Below, piece by piece: positions 7,423 to 17,068 of a stretch of DNA of 64,000 nucleotides. Origin of the DNA: an uncultured Porphyromonadaceae bacterium (GTDB lineage: Bacteria > Bacteroidota > Bacteroidia > Bacteroidales > Muribaculaceae); NCBI GenBank assembly GCA_947567425.1, contig CANOLV010000004.1, positions 62,001-126,000 of the forward strand, in the 5' to 3' direction. The notes below the pieces were generated by a model. It did not search any database, was not told the DNA's origin, and saw only the letters and a list, made by a program, of their open reading frames with translations. The translations under genes and the position numbers were made by a program. Within the stretch, counting starts at the first letter, position 1. Every line of letters begins with the position of its first letter.

Positions 7423-10400
7423 TTACATGCCTTTTCCGTGGCAGTTCTTATACTTTTTGCCTGAACCGCATGGACAAGGGTCGTTGCGGCCGATCTTAGG
7501 ACTGTTGTTGACTATCGGTTGGGCCTGTTGCTGTTGGCCTTGCGGTGAAGATGCCGCCTGACGCTGGGCGTTGGCTCCGGGATACTGCTCCTTGGAGGCG
7601 CGGTATTTGCTGTAGTCGTTCGGACGCTCGGGCATAGCCTGCTTGATTTCTGGCTGAGGCTTCGGCGCGGGCTGTTGTTTCTCGGAACTTAACTGTGCGT
7701 CGGATGCACGTTGCGTGGGTTGTTGTGCCTGTTGCTGAGCCTGCTGGACGTGGGGCGGAATGAATATCTGACCGCGCATCAGAGCCGACAGAGCTTTGGT
7801 GTTGAGGGTGTTCATTGCGCTTTCGAAGAGGTGGAACGACTCTACTTTATATATGACAAGCGGATCCTTTTGCTCGTATGATGCATTCTGCACCGACTGG
7901 CGGAGCTGGTCGAGTTCGCGCAGATGCTCTTTCCATATTTCGTCAATGGTGATCAGCATGATCAGCTTATGCCATTCTTTTGCAATGGACTTTCCTTCGG
8001 TCTCATAGGCTTCCTGAACGTCGCAAAGCATGCGGAACACACGCTTTCCGTCGGTGATAAGCACCTCGCCACGGCCTTTGGCTCCATGCTCCACAGCCGC
8101 TTTGGCCGCGGGGTACATCAGCTCTGTTATGCGGTTGGTCTTTCTGTTAAAGGCTTCGTTGACTGCGTTCAGCACTTTCTCGAATACCTCTTTTTGCGAC
8201 ATGGAGCGGAACTCCTCTTCGGAGAATGGAGTCTCCACGGCAAACACCTTGAGCAGTTCGAGCGAAAGGGCTTGATAGTCGCTGGGTGAGTCAAATGTGT
8301 TGACGATGTTTTCGACGGTGTCGTACATCATGTTGTTGATGTCGATGCCGATGCGTTCGCCCACTACCGCATGATGACGGCGGCTGTAGATGTACTGACG
8401 CTGCTTGTTCATCACGTCGTCATATTCGAGCAGACGTTTACGTATACCGTAGTTGTTCTCTTCTACGCGTTTCTGAGCGGTCTCGATGGCGTTGTTCACC
8501 ATCTTGGCCTCGATCATCTCGCCCTCTTTGAATCCGAGACGGTCGAGCATGGTCTTTGCGCGGTCGGATGCGAATACTCGCATCAATGGGTCTTCGAACG
8601 AGAGGAAGAACACTGAAGAACCTGTGTCGCCCTGACGTCCGGAACGTCCGCGGAGCTGACGGTCGACGCGTCGTGATTCATGGCGTTCGGTGCCGATGAT
8701 GGCCAGACCTCCTACACCGGGATCCTCTTTCGATGCCTTTATCTCGGGATCGTGCAACTCTTTTACAGCCTGGGGCAGTTTGATGTCGGTACCGCGGCCG
8801 GCCATGTTGGTAGCTATGGTCACGGCTCCAGGCAGACCGGCTCCTGCCACGATTTCGGCCTCTTTCTGGTGGTTTTTGGCGTTGAGCACGTTGTGAGCTA
8901 TGCGGCGCATGGACAGCATGCGGCTGAGCTTTTCGGATATTTCGACTGAAGTCGTGCCGACGAGTACCGGACGCCCGATGGCATGCAGACGTTCGATTTC
9001 GGCAATTACAGCGTCATATTTCTCTTTCTGAGTGCGGTATACGCGGTCGTTCATGTCGACGCGGGCTATAGGCTTGTTGGTCGGTATGGTCACCACGTCG
9101 AGTTTGTAGATGTCCCAGAACTCGCCGGCCTCGGTCTCTGCCGTACCTGTCATACCTGCGAGTTTGTGATACATGCGGAAGTAGTTCTGAAGTGTTATCG
9201 TGGCAAAAGTCTGCGTGGCCGCTTCTACTTTCACACCCTCCTTTGCTTCGATGGCCTGGTGAAGTCCGTCGGAATAACGGCGGCCTTCCATGATACGACC
9301 TGTCTGCTCGTCGACAATCTTGATCTTGCCTTCGTCGATTACGTATTCCACATCCTTTTCAAACAAAGTGTATGCTTTAAGGAGCTGGTTGACCGTATGC
9401 ACGCGTTCAGCTTTTATGGCGTAGTCGTTCATAAGGGTGTCTTTTTTCTCCTGACGTTCGGCGGGGGTAAGAGTCTCGTCGCCTTCAACTTCCGACAATT
9501 GCGCGGCAATGTCCGGAAGCACGAAGAACTGGGGGTCTTTGGTGTGGCCGGTCAGCACGTCGATACCCTTGTCGGTCATCTCAACGGAGCGGTTCTTTTC
9601 TTCGATGACGAAGAATAGAGGTTCGGTGGCCTTGGGCATTTCGCGGCCGTTGTCCTGCATGTAGTAGGCTTCCGTCTCCAGAAGCACTGCCTTCATGCCT
9701 TCCTGGGAGAGGAATTTGATCAATGCGCCGTATTTAGGCAGACCTTTGTATGCGCGGAACAGTGCGAGAGCTCCCTGCTTGCGTGTCTCTTTGTCGGTGC
9801 TGGGGATTTTGTCCTTCGCTTCGAGCAACAGCTGTGCCACGAGTTTGCGCTGGGCGTCGTATACATTCTTTACGTCGAACTTGAAGTCGTTGAACAGCTG
9901 GTCGTCGCCTTTCGGCACCGGACCGGATATGATGAGCGGGGTTCGTGCGTCGTCAATGAGCACGGAGTCCACCTCGTCGACGATGGCATAATAGTGTTTG
10001 CGCTGTACCATGTCTTCCGCAGACATGGCCATGTTGTCGCGGAGGTAGTCAAAGCCGAATTCGTTGTTGGTTCCGAAGGTGATGTCGCATGCGTATGCGG
10101 CGCGGCGGGCGGCGGTGTTGGGCTGATGCTTGTCGATACAGTCGACCGACTGTCCGTGGAACATGTACAATGGTCCCATCCATTCGGAGTCGCGTTTTGC
10201 GAGGTAGTCGTTGACGGTCACTACGTGTACGCCGCGTCCGGTGAGCGAACGGAGGAATACGGGGAGTGTGGCCACGAGGGTCTTACCTTCACCGGTGGCC
10301 ATCTCCGCTATCTTGCCTTGATGAAGCACGATGCCTCCGATAAGCTGTACGTCGTAGTGTATCATGTCCCATTTGATCTCATTGCCTCCGGCCATCCAGT

Positions 10401-10872
10401 GGTTCTTGTAGATGGCCTTGTCGCCTTCGATGCTGACAAAGTCCTTGCCTGAGGCGGCGAGGTCACGGTCCATCTGAGTGGCAGTGACTTCGATGGTCTC
10501 GTTCTGGGCAAATCTGGCCGCCGTCTCGCGCATGGCCGCGAACACCTCCGGAAGAACTCTGTCGAGTTCCTTTTCGTATGTGTCGAGAATATTTTTCTCG
10601 TGTGCGTCTATCTCATCCCAAAGCGGCTGTCTTTCGTCGAAAGGCAACGTCTCGATTTTTGATTTGAGTTCGGCTATGGCGTCGGAGTCCTCTGCCACGG
10701 CCTGGGCCATTTCTTTCTTGATATTTGTGATTTTGTCGCGGAGCTGGTCGTTTGTCAGCTCTTTCATCTCAGGCCCGAGGGCGTTGATCTGGGCTACTAT
10801 CGGGCGGATCTCATTAAGGTCGCGCTTCGACTTGTTGCCAAACAGTTTGGTAAGTACGTTAACGAATGACAT
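7423..10872 (-). CDS. secA: Protein translocase ATPase SecA
   Basis: SecA drives Sec-dependent protein export through SecYEG. I place the start at the ATG at 10872 (protein begins [14 protein letters not shown]) rather than the in-frame extension to 10923, which adds 17 unrelated residues. The product is 1149 aa. It has the nucleotide-binding site [26 protein letters not shown], the ADP-sensing GRGTDIKL segment, [11 protein letters not shown], and a C-terminal SEC-C zinc motif [14 protein letters not shown] Gln/Pro/Ala-rich linker of about 90 residues separates the zinc tail from the helical scaffold. The family is about 900 aa in E. coli; insertions in the first nucleotide-binding domain explain the longer Bacteroidota form. 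Confidence 0.97.
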   Translation of the reverse strand: MSFVNVLTKLFGNKSKRDLNEIRPIVAQINALGPEMKELTNDQLRDKITNIKKEMAQAVAEDSDAIAELKSKIETLPFDERQPLWDEIDAHEKNILDTYEKELDRVLPEVFAAMRETAARFAQNETIEVTATQMDRDLAASGKDFVSIEGDKAIYKNHWMAGGNEIKWDMIHYDVQLIGGIVLHQGKIAEMATGEGKTLVATLPVFLRSLTGRGVHVVTVNDYLAKRDSEWMGPLYMFHGQSVDCIDKHQPNTAARRAAYACDITFGTNNEFGFDYLRDNMAMSAEDMVQRKHYYAIVDEVDSVLIDDARTPLIISGPVPKGDDQLFNDFKFDVKNVYDAQRKLVAQLLLEAKDKIPSTDKETRKQGALALFRAYKGLPKYGALIKFLSQEGMKAVLLETEAYYMQDNGREMPKATEPLFFVIEEKNRSVEMTDKGIDVLTGHTKDPQFFVLPDIAAQLSEVEGDETLTPAERQEKKDTLMNDYAIKAERVHTVNQLLKAYTLFEKDVEYVIDEGKIKIVDEQTGRIMEGRRYSDGLHQAIEAKEGVKVEAATQTFATITLQNYFRMYHKLAGMTGTAETEAGEFWDIYKLDVVTIPTNKPIARVDMNDRVYRTQKEKYDAVIAEIERLHAIGRPVLVGTTSVEISEKLSRMLSMRRIAHNVLNAKNHQKEAEIVAGAGLPGAVTIATNMAGRGTDIKLPQAVKELHDPEIKASKEDPGVGGLAIIGTERHESRRVDRQLRGRSGRQGDTGSSVFFLSFEDPLMRVFASDRAKTMLDRLGFKEGEMIEAKMVNNAIETAQKRVEENNYGIRKRLLEYDDVMNKQRQYIYSRRHHAVVGERIGIDINNMMYDTVENIVNTFDSPSDYQALSLELLKVFAVETPFSEEEFRSMSQKEVFEKVLNAVNEAFNRKTNRITELMYPAAKAAVEHGAKGRGEVLITDGKRVFRMLCDVQEAYETEGKSIAKEWHKLIMLITIDEIWKEHLRELDQLRQSVQNASYEQKDPLVIYKVESFHLFESAMNTLNTKALSALMRGQIFIPPHVQQAQQQAQQPTQRASDAQLSSEKQQPAPKPQPEIKQAMPERPNDYSKYRASKEQYPGANAQRQAASSPQGQQQQAQPIVNNSPKIGRNDPCPCGSGKKYKNCHGKGM

Positions 10873-10997
10873 TTGTATATTTTGTTTATTATTTTTCTTG
10901 AATTGTGAATATAAGGAGGGCATGATATCCGGTGTCGGCTGTATATGCCTCAGGATTGCCGTAAATTGATTTCCGCGATGTACGGGCGCGACCTCTA

Positions 10998-12614
10998 TTA
11001 TTTTGCGGTGAGCCTCATCGGGGGAAGTTCGGCGGCGTTGGGCGAGCGTATTCTGAGCTGACGGGCCACAGTGGGAGCTATAGCGCGTGCGTCGATCTCA
11101 GAGCTGATGCGTTCGGCTTTGAGCTGAGGGCTCAGGAAGAATACCGGTGCGCCCATAAGTCCGGTGCGCATCGTGGTGCGGTTCTCTTTTTGGGTGGTAG
11201 GGTCGACTGTGACAATTTCCCACCCGGGAGTTATCTCAAGGAGCAGGTCGCCGGCATAGTCCACCTGCGTGTTGCGCTTCAACGCGTCGGCATTGGTTCC
11301 GGCGCGGCCGGCCACAATGTCGTCTATGGTCCATACGCGGCTGACTCCGGCCATTCGGGTCAGGAAGTCGGAGGCGTCGGTGCGCAGATCCTTTATGTCG
11401 AGATTGTGCTCTTTTATCAGTTTTCCGTTGAGGAATATCTGCCCGTTGTGGTATCCTGATACCCAGTCGCCGTCGCCGTGTTTTGCCATTAGGTAGACGT
11501 TAAGAAGCGACACTGCCTTACGGGCGGAAAATTCGCCGTTAGGGATGCCCCACTTCACGTCGTCGGCCTTTGAACTTGGCGCCACCGGAGTCCCGGCTAC
11601 CATTATGAAGGCATTGTTGAGTCCGACGTTGGTGTCGATGGTCTGCAGGAGTCTGGCCAATTCGGCGTCGAGCTTGATGTAGCTGTCCATGGTCTCGACC
11701 CTGTGGTCGGCATCCTGTGCGAGAGAGAATGGTGCCAGGGTATAACCCAGATTGAGCATGTCCATGGCATCGTGCTTACCGAGCTGGAGCGCGGTGATGT
11801 AGTCGGAGGCAAGTTCCGTGATTTCCGAGTTGACCGGAGCGGCCGTCTTAAAATTGGCGAACCTGTCGACTTGATGTCTGGGGAATGTGTATTTGAACGG
11901 AACTGTCTTTTTCTGTTTTGGCACATCGGGATATTTGTCCATCGACATTGACGGGCGCCAGGACATGGTGTCAAGTCTCGATGCCAGCGACTTTGAATAA
12001 TTACGGGCCTGAATCGGCGATGGAACGTCCTTGTAGTAGGTGGTAGTGGCCCATCGTCCGTTCACGTCGTTGATCCAGAATGCGCTGTTGCCGGCATGGC
12101 TGGCCATGATAATCGCCTGGTGGGCTGACGGCGAGATGGAGTATACGCCTCCTTCACCGGCCCCGTCGATGCGCACTTCGTCAGACAGAGTGCTGACGCG
12201 GATGGCTCTTGGCGAGTATGTCTCGTCGGTATAGTTGCCTATGTTCGAAGGATCGAGGATTATAGGATATTGGCGACGCTTCTCCGAGTCGTAGACATAG
12301 GTGGCCGGAATGCCGTTGGCCGAGGCCGAGGCTCCGCTGTAGAGCATGGCTGTGGCGGCCGACACGTCTACCGATGTGCCGAAGTCGACATTGTCGAGCA
12401 TGACGCCGTCGCGCATGAGTCTTTTGAAGCCGTTTTCGCCGAAATATCCTTTCAGCAGGTCGAGGTACTCTTCCTGCAGACCGTCTATAACTATGCCTAC
12501 CACCAGCTTCGGACGTGGCGACGGCACTTGTGCGGCGATGCTCAGTGAGAACATCGACACTACAAGCATCGAGGCTAATTTAAGAGTTATATTGTGGTCC
12601 GCTTTTTTTCGCAT
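10998..12614 (-). CDS. Alkaline-phosphatase-superfamily protein lacking key catalytic residues
   Basis: The 538-aa exported protein (signal peptide about 1-29) starts its mature fold with the phosphatase/phosphodiesterase strand [11 protein letters not shown], keeping Asp44, a metal ligand in active members. Beyond that the catalytic set looks degraded. The stretch that normally carries the Thr/Ser nucleophile reads [15 protein letters not shown], without the usual T-x-x-GH pattern. The segment expected to carry the metal-binding D-H-G (SADHG in active homologues) reads [10 protein letters not shown]. The fold is therefore recognisable, but phosphatase chemistry is doubtful. It overlaps the upstream DUF4105 gene by 28 bp, implying tight co-expression and perhaps a partner role. 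The assignment of missing residues is by eye and needs an alignment. Confidence 0.75.
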   Translation of the reverse strand: MRKKADHNITLKLASMLVVSMFSLSIAAQVPSPRPKLVVGIVIDGLQEEYLDLLKGYFGENGFKRLMRDGVMLDNVDFGTSVDVSAATAMLYSGASASANGIPATYVYDSEKRRQYPIILDPSNIGNYTDETYSPRAIRVSTLSDEVRIDGAGEGGVYSISPSAHQAIIMASHAGNSAFWINDVNGRWATTTYYKDVPSPIQARNYSKSLASRLDTMSWRPSMSMDKYPDVPKQKKTVPFKYTFPRHQVDRFANFKTAAPVNSEITELASDYITALQLGKHDAMDMLNLGYTLAPFSLAQDADHRVETMDSYIKLDAELARLLQTIDTNVGLNNAFIMVAGTPVAPSSKADDVKWGIPNGEFSARKAVSLLNVYLMAKHGDGDWVSGYHNGQIFLNGKLIKEHNLDIKDLRTDASDFLTRMAGVSRVWTIDDIVAGRAGTNADALKRNTQVDYAGDLLLEITPGWEIVTVDPTTQKENRTTMRTGLMGAPVFFLSPQLKAERISSEIDARAIAPTVARQLRIRSPNAAELPPMRLTAK

Positions 12615-13834
12615 AAGTGTATGTAGATATATCTACCCGACAGTGTCGCATCGGCCAGAATCAATGGTATAAATGCAAAATTGCCCGATTGGTTCACGAA
12701 TGGCCACACTGCGGATAATATAATTAATGCTACAAAGTTAACAATTTCATAACAGAATACCAACCCTTTGCACTTTTTTATGTAGATGCAGACGGGCACT
12801 ATGAGGCAGAGCGGGTTCAGCCACAGTATGAGCCAGTTCGGGCTTGTGGCTTCATGCACGGAGATGAACACCAGAAACGCCAGCAGGATGCCTCCAAGTC
12901 CTTGAATTGTAAATAGTGACGCGTCCCACCATCGGGTGAGTCGCATGCGGCGCACATCGCGGACTGTAATGAACAGAGTCATTGCCAGAAGAAGAATGCC
13001 GACGGCCAGGGGAGTCAGATACCATGGCGTAGGCGGAGCTGGCGACCCTTCAGGGCGCGGCGTGAGCAGTGGTGCTGACGATTTTATGAGTGGTCGGGTT
13101 GTGCCGTCGTCTTCTGCAAGTTGCGCCGATGCCAGCATTTCGCCGAGAAGCGCGGGGGCGAATGCCATCTCGCGGTTGGTGATAGGGTAGTCTATGCCTC
13201 CGCCCAAGGCGAGATCTATGCCGAACTGGTACCACGGATAGTTGGCGTGGTGATGACGCATGGCGTCGCGGAACGTAGCCGGAACATGGCTTGAAGGCGG
13301 TTCGGGAAATATGATTCTGCATCCTGTGGCCTGTTCGATCATGTCAAGCGGCCGTGTCGAGCAGTTGTCCTTGACATAATTGTAACGATAAGTGCGGTTC
13401 TCCGGCAATAGGTTGATGCTCAGAAGGTCTACGAGCCTGCCGGCTTCTTCCTGCGACAGATTGAGAGCGTACTCTGTGACGCCACGTCCGGCTTCTCCGT
13501 AGGAGTTGAGAAAATGTCTGAATGGATAGGCGGCCACAATGTAGTCGGTCTGGCCGGCTACGAATCTGCCCACGAAATTAGGCGAATTAAAGTCGAATAT
13601 GCCGTAGTTCACGGCGTAGTCCGCGTCACCTTTCCTGATTCGGATGGTGGCATGGCCTTCAAGTTCATATATGTCGGATCCCGGCGAATTGATTATGAGG
13701 CTGGCGACCACGGTGTCGGATTCTGCGGAAATGTCTGCCGCGCCAGCCGTCGACGGCATGATCGCTGTCAGGATAGCGATGAGCGTCAGGACTGCCGGAC
13801 GGATCCGGTTATTGATTGATTTTACGGATGTCAT
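12587..13834 (-). CDS. DUF4105 / Lnb-like periplasmic-domain membrane protein
   Basis: The 415-aa protein has a signal-peptide-like first helix, a periplasmic domain (about 35-250) and five hydrophobic segments in the C-terminal 150 residues. The periplasmic domain keeps a Cys/His pair arranged as in NlpC/P60-type thiol enzymes: GHATIRI with His61 and VKDNCSTRPLD with Cys158. The domain corresponds to DUF4105, which as I recall is now called the Lnb N-terminal periplasmic domain after a lipoprotein N-acyltransferase reported in Bacteroides. If so, it would finish lipoprotein acylation in an organism rich in lipoproteins, with Cys158 as the acyl carrier. It overlaps metA by 26 bp and the phosphatase-like gene by 28 bp. 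Confidence 0.8.
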   Translation of the reverse strand: MTSVKSINNRIRPAVLTLIAILTAIMPSTAGAADISAESDTVVASLIINSPGSDIYELEGHATIRIRKGDADYAVNYGIFDFNSPNFVGRFVAGQTDYIVAAYPFRHFLNSYGEAGRGVTEYALNLSQEEAGRLVDLLSINLLPENRTYRYNYVKDNCSTRPLDMIEQATGCRIIFPEPPSSHVPATFRDAMRHHHANYPWYQFGIDLALGGGIDYPITNREMAFAPALLGEMLASAQLAEDDGTTRPLIKSSAPLLTPRPEGSPAPPTPWYLTPLAVGILLLAMTLFITVRDVRRMRLTRWWDASLFTIQGLGGILLAFLVFISVHEATSPNWLILWLNPLCLIVPVCIYIKKCKGLVFCYEIVNFVALIILSAVWPFVNQSGNFAFIPLILADATLSGRYIYIHLCEKKRTTI

Positions 13835-14729
13835 AAGGCGTCGTTTGATATACGAAATAGTTTAGCCAGTTGCTGAACAGCAGGTTGGCATGTGAGCGCC
13901 ATCTTACGAGCGGGCCTTTTTCGGGATCGTCGCCTACGTAATAATGGATGGGTATGGCCGGCGACAGTCCTTTTTCAAGATCGCGTCTGTACTCAAAGTC
14001 GAGCGTCCCTGCCGAGTATTCGGAATGTCCGGTTATGAAGAATTCGCGGCCGCCCCTGGCCATGACCATGTAGATGCCGCTTTCAGGACTTTCCGACAGG
14101 ATGGTCAGCCCGTCTACAGCTTCCACCTCTGGTCTGTGCCATTCGCTGAAACGGCTGTGGGGAACAAAAAATTCGTCGTCAAATCCGCGGAAAATGGGAT
14201 TGCGCCGGTCCTTGACCTTATGCCTGAACACTCCGGAAATTTTGTGGGATATCACATGCTTAGGCACTCCGTAATGGTGGTAAAGGCCTGCGAATGCCGC
14301 CCAGCAGATGTAAAGGGTCGACGTGACGTGTGTGCGTGCCCAATCAAATATGCCACACAGTTCGTCCCAATAGTCGACATCCTCGAATCGGACCTTTTCT
14401 ACCGGAGCGCCTGTGATTATGAATCCGTCGTAGTTGCGGTCGCGTATTTCGTCGAAAGTCTTGTAGAATTCCTCGATATGTTCGCGGGGGGTGTTGCGCG
14501 ACACGTGCGACGATGTGTCGATCAGGTCGAGTTCTATCTGCAGAGGAGTGTTGGAGATGAGCCGGAGCAGGTCGGTCTCGGTCATTATCTTGAGAGGCAT
14601 AAGATTGAGAATGCCTATGCGGAGCGGACGGATGTCCTGCGACGATGCCCGCTGTTCGTCGATTATAAATATGTTTTCCTCTTTGAGCTGCTCCACTGCC
14701 GGGAGCGAGACTGGGACTCTTACTGGCAT
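13809..14729 (-). CDS. metA: Homoserine O-acyltransferase (probably O-acetyltransferase)
   Basis: MetA activates homoserine for methionine synthesis. The 306-aa protein has the nucleophile Cys142 (ICWAAFAGLYHHYG), the catalytic His235 and Glu237 (GHSEYS), and the conserved GAPVE loop. Residue 111 is Glu, in GAPVEKVRFEDV. In this family Glu111 goes with acetyl-CoA use and Gly111 with succinyl-CoA use, so O-acetylhomoserine is the predicted product in spite of the traditional annotation as a succinyltransferase. The protein is cytoplasmic and of normal length. Its 3' end overlaps the DUF4105 gene start, and the PHP phosphatase lies 39 bp upstream. No riboswitch is visible in the short upstream gap. 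Confidence 0.95.
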   Translation of the reverse strand: MPVRVPVSLPAVEQLKEENIFIIDEQRASSQDIRPLRIGILNLMPLKIMTETDLLRLISNTPLQIELDLIDTSSHVSRNTPREHIEEFYKTFDEIRDRNYDGFIITGAPVEKVRFEDVDYWDELCGIFDWARTHVTSTLYICWAAFAGLYHHYGVPKHVISHKISGVFRHKVKDRRNPIFRGFDDEFFVPHSRFSEWHRPEVEAVDGLTILSESPESGIYMVMARGGREFFITGHSEYSAGTLDFEYRRDLEKGLSPAIPIHYYVGDDPEKGPLVRWRSHANLLFSNWLNYFVYQTTPYDIRKINQ

Positions 14730-14768
14730 GGCTTGATGGTTTTGGTGTTGATTTGCGGCGTGGCCTGA

Positions 14769-15572
14769 TCAGGATCGGTCGATGAGGTCCAGCCCGTAGG
14801 CGCGTCCTGCATTTGTACGGTCGGGGTAGTGTGCGTCGCTGTTGACGATTATGGTTGTGCCGGCTTCGGTCAGCCGTCCGAGCCATCTTTCGCTTGGGAA
14901 CACGCGTTGCGCCGTGTCGTAGGCTTTGGTGTTTATCTCTACTGTAACTCCCTTGTCGATTATCAGGTCGATTATGTCATTGACTCTGCGGGCATACCAT
15001 GGCTCGTCCTCGATGCCGGGTCGGAACAAGGAAGCGTTATGTCCTATTTTGTCAAAGTGGCCGATTATGTCGAAACCGCCTTGCAGGAGCATTTTTTCCG
15101 ACTGGTCGTAGAAGGAGTCTACCACGTGGCGTATGTCGTTGTGGAAATATTTCTCCATCTTGGCCTTGAACGATTCAAAGCGGCCGTCGACATCCACAAA
15201 ATCCTCGCCTCCGGGTATGAAATGTACTGATCCGATGCGGTAGTCGAGAGGAAGTGTCCGGAAATATTCGTTAGACGGACCCCATGAATCGTCGAGATAG
15301 TCGATCTCCATGGCTGTGTACAGATTGATTTTTCCGGCATATTTAGCTTTCAGACGTGCTGTCTCTTCAATATATAGAGGGGTCTGCTCCCTGGTCATAT
15401 TGCACGACGACTCGATCGGTACCGGCGAATGCGGCGAGAATCCCCAATGCTCAAATCCCTCTGCGATGGCCGCTTCAGCCATCGCTTCCATGGTGGCCCG
15501 TCCATCGCAGAACTGGGTGTGGCTATGGAAATTGTATTTGTCGGTTGTCGATGTTATTTTTTTGAAGTTCAT
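14769..15572 (-). CDS. PHP-domain histidinol-phosphatase-type phosphoesterase (HisJ/HisK family)
   Basis: The start is placed at the ATG at 15572 (MNFKKITSTTDKYNFHSHTQ); the upstream in-frame extension to 15638 overlaps cstA and is unlike the family. The 267-aa protein has PHP metal-binding motifs: NFHSHTQFCDG near the N-terminus, GFSPHSP, EIDYLDD, IIGHFDKIG and NSDAHYP near the C-terminus. The family includes the HisK/HisJ histidinol phosphatase, which makes histidinol, and related trinuclear-metal phosphatases. No other histidine gene is in the window, so the exact substrate is uncertain. Co-transcription with metA (39-bp gap) and cstA (19-bp gap) is likely. Confidence 0.85.
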   Translation of the reverse strand: MNFKKITSTTDKYNFHSHTQFCDGRATMEAMAEAAIAEGFEHWGFSPHSPVPIESSCNMTREQTPLYIEETARLKAKYAGKINLYTAMEIDYLDDSWGPSNEYFRTLPLDYRIGSVHFIPGGEDFVDVDGRFESFKAKMEKYFHNDIRHVVDSFYDQSEKMLLQGGFDIIGHFDKIGHNASLFRPGIEDEPWYARRVNDIIDLIIDKGVTVEINTKAYDTAQRVFPSERWLGRLTEAGTTIIVNSDAHYPDRTNAGRAYGLDLIDRS

Positions 15573-15591
15573 AGGTCGGTTTGTAGTTTTT

Positions 15592-17040
15592 TTATACGGG
15601 CAGGTCCTTGACCTCCGTGCTTTTTTTAGCAAATACAAGGGCTTTCAGGAACCAGGCGCAGAGCATGATAGACACCAGAAGTCCGATGCCTACCGAAAGT
15701 GTGTAGTCCAGTCCGAGTCCTTCGGGTGCAAAGAGTATGTAGGTGATGCATACACAGGTCATGAACATAGCCGGGATGAGAGTGACGGCGAATGCCTTGC
15801 CGTGGCGTGCCAGATATACCGTTATGGCCCATAGCGTGAACATGGCCAGAGTCTGATTGCTCCATGCGAAGTATCGCCAAAGGATGTCGAAGTCAGTTTG
15901 CATGATGAAGTAGGTGACTGCAAATATCGGCAACGACAGGAGTACGCGTTTCAGGATCTTCGATTGGTCTATGCCCATAAAGTCGGCTGCTATCAGACGT
16001 GCGCTTCTGAGTGCGGTGTCGCCCGTGGTGATCGGGGCGGCAATGACTCCGATTATGGCCAGGACGCCTCCGAAAGCGCCAAGCCAGCTGATGGATATGT
16101 CGTGGACAAGTCCGCCGGCGCCGCCGTTGCCTGACAGGTATGAGCCGAGTTCGCCGTAACCTCCGGTAAAGGCTATGGCCGCGGCAGCCCATATAAGGGC
16201 CACAATTCCTTCTGCCACCATGGCCCCATAGAATATCGGACGTGCCAGTTTCTCGTTCTTAAGGCATCTGGCCATCATCGGCGACTGTGTGGCGTGGAAT
16301 CCGGATATGGCGCCACATGCGATTGACACGAACATCATGGGGAACAGTGGTTGAGTGTCGGCCATGGCCGATCGGTTGTGCAGACCCTCCATGATTCCGT
16401 CGGGTATAGTGACATCTCCGAATATCAGCACGCCCATTATTCCGACTGCCATGAACAGGAGGGCAAATCCGAACAGAGGATAGATGTTGCCGATAAGTTT
16501 GTCTATCGGAAGCACTGTGGCCAGCATGTAGTAGATAAATATGGCCGCCGTCCAGAATTTGATGTCCATCCATTCCGGTGTCATTCCGGCTATAAGTCCG
16601 GATGGGGTCAGTACAAACACTGCGCCTACGAGCATCATCAGGATCAGCGAGAACCCTCTCATCAGCTGTTTGATGCCGTTGCCGAGTTCATTGCCTACGA
16701 TTTCGGGCAACGATGCTCCGTCGCGCCTGATCGAGATCACACCCGATAGAAAGTCGTGGACGGCTCCCGCCAGGATGGTTCCGAACACGATCCACAGAAA
16801 GGCGGACGGTCCGAACATTATGCCCATTATGGCTCCGAATATAGGCCCGAGTCCGGCGATGTTAAGAAATTGAATGAGAAAGACTTTCCAGGTGGGAAGC
16901 GGTATGTAGTCGACACCGTCCTGCTTGGTGTAGCAAGGCATCTTGCGTCCGGAATCGCATCCTGCGATGCGGTCCATCAATGTTCCATAGACAAAATAGC
17001 CACCGATAAGCACGGCCAGCGCAACAAGAAATGTAGTCAT
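15592..17040 (-). CDS. cstA: CstA-family carbon starvation transporter
   Basis: The 482-aa integral membrane protein has about a dozen hydrophobic helices and the CstA signature regions: the N-terminal GGYFVYGTLMDRI, the loop CYTKQDGVDYIPLPTWKVFLIQFLNIAGLGPIFG, split here by a continuous helix start, and FHATQSPMMARC in the middle. CstA proteins take up peptides or pyruvate during nutrient limitation. At 482 aa this is the shorter form common in Bacteroidota compared with about 700 aa in E. coli. Its position between a TPR/propeller gene and the PHP phosphatase, with short gaps, implies expression from the promoter near 18.55 kb. Confidence 0.93.
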   Translation of the reverse strand: MTTFLVALAVLIGGYFVYGTLMDRIAGCDSGRKMPCYTKQDGVDYIPLPTWKVFLIQFLNIAGLGPIFGAIMGIMFGPSAFLWIVFGTILAGAVHDFLSGVISIRRDGASLPEIVGNELGNGIKQLMRGFSLILMMLVGAVFVLTPSGLIAGMTPEWMDIKFWTAAIFIYYMLATVLPIDKLIGNIYPLFGFALLFMAVGIMGVLIFGDVTIPDGIMEGLHNRSAMADTQPLFPMMFVSIACGAISGFHATQSPMMARCLKNEKLARPIFYGAMVAEGIVALIWAAAAIAFTGGYGELGSYLSGNGGAGGLVHDISISWLGAFGGVLAIIGVIAAPITTGDTALRSARLIAADFMGIDQSKILKRVLLSLPIFAVTYFIMQTDFDILWRYFAWSNQTLAMFTLWAITVYLARHGKAFAVTLIPAMFMTCVCITYILFAPEGLGLDYTLSVGIGLLVSIMLCAWFLKALVFAKKSTEVKDLPV

Positions 17041-17068
17041 TTAGAGAGTGTTAAGAAATGGATATAAA

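Noticed and set aside
8983..9618. A 211-aa plus-strand ORF opposite secA
   Set aside because: No recognisable motif; it is a shadow of the conserved SecA frame. The same holds for other long antisense ORFs at 2595-3317, 4651-5229 and 13944-14768.
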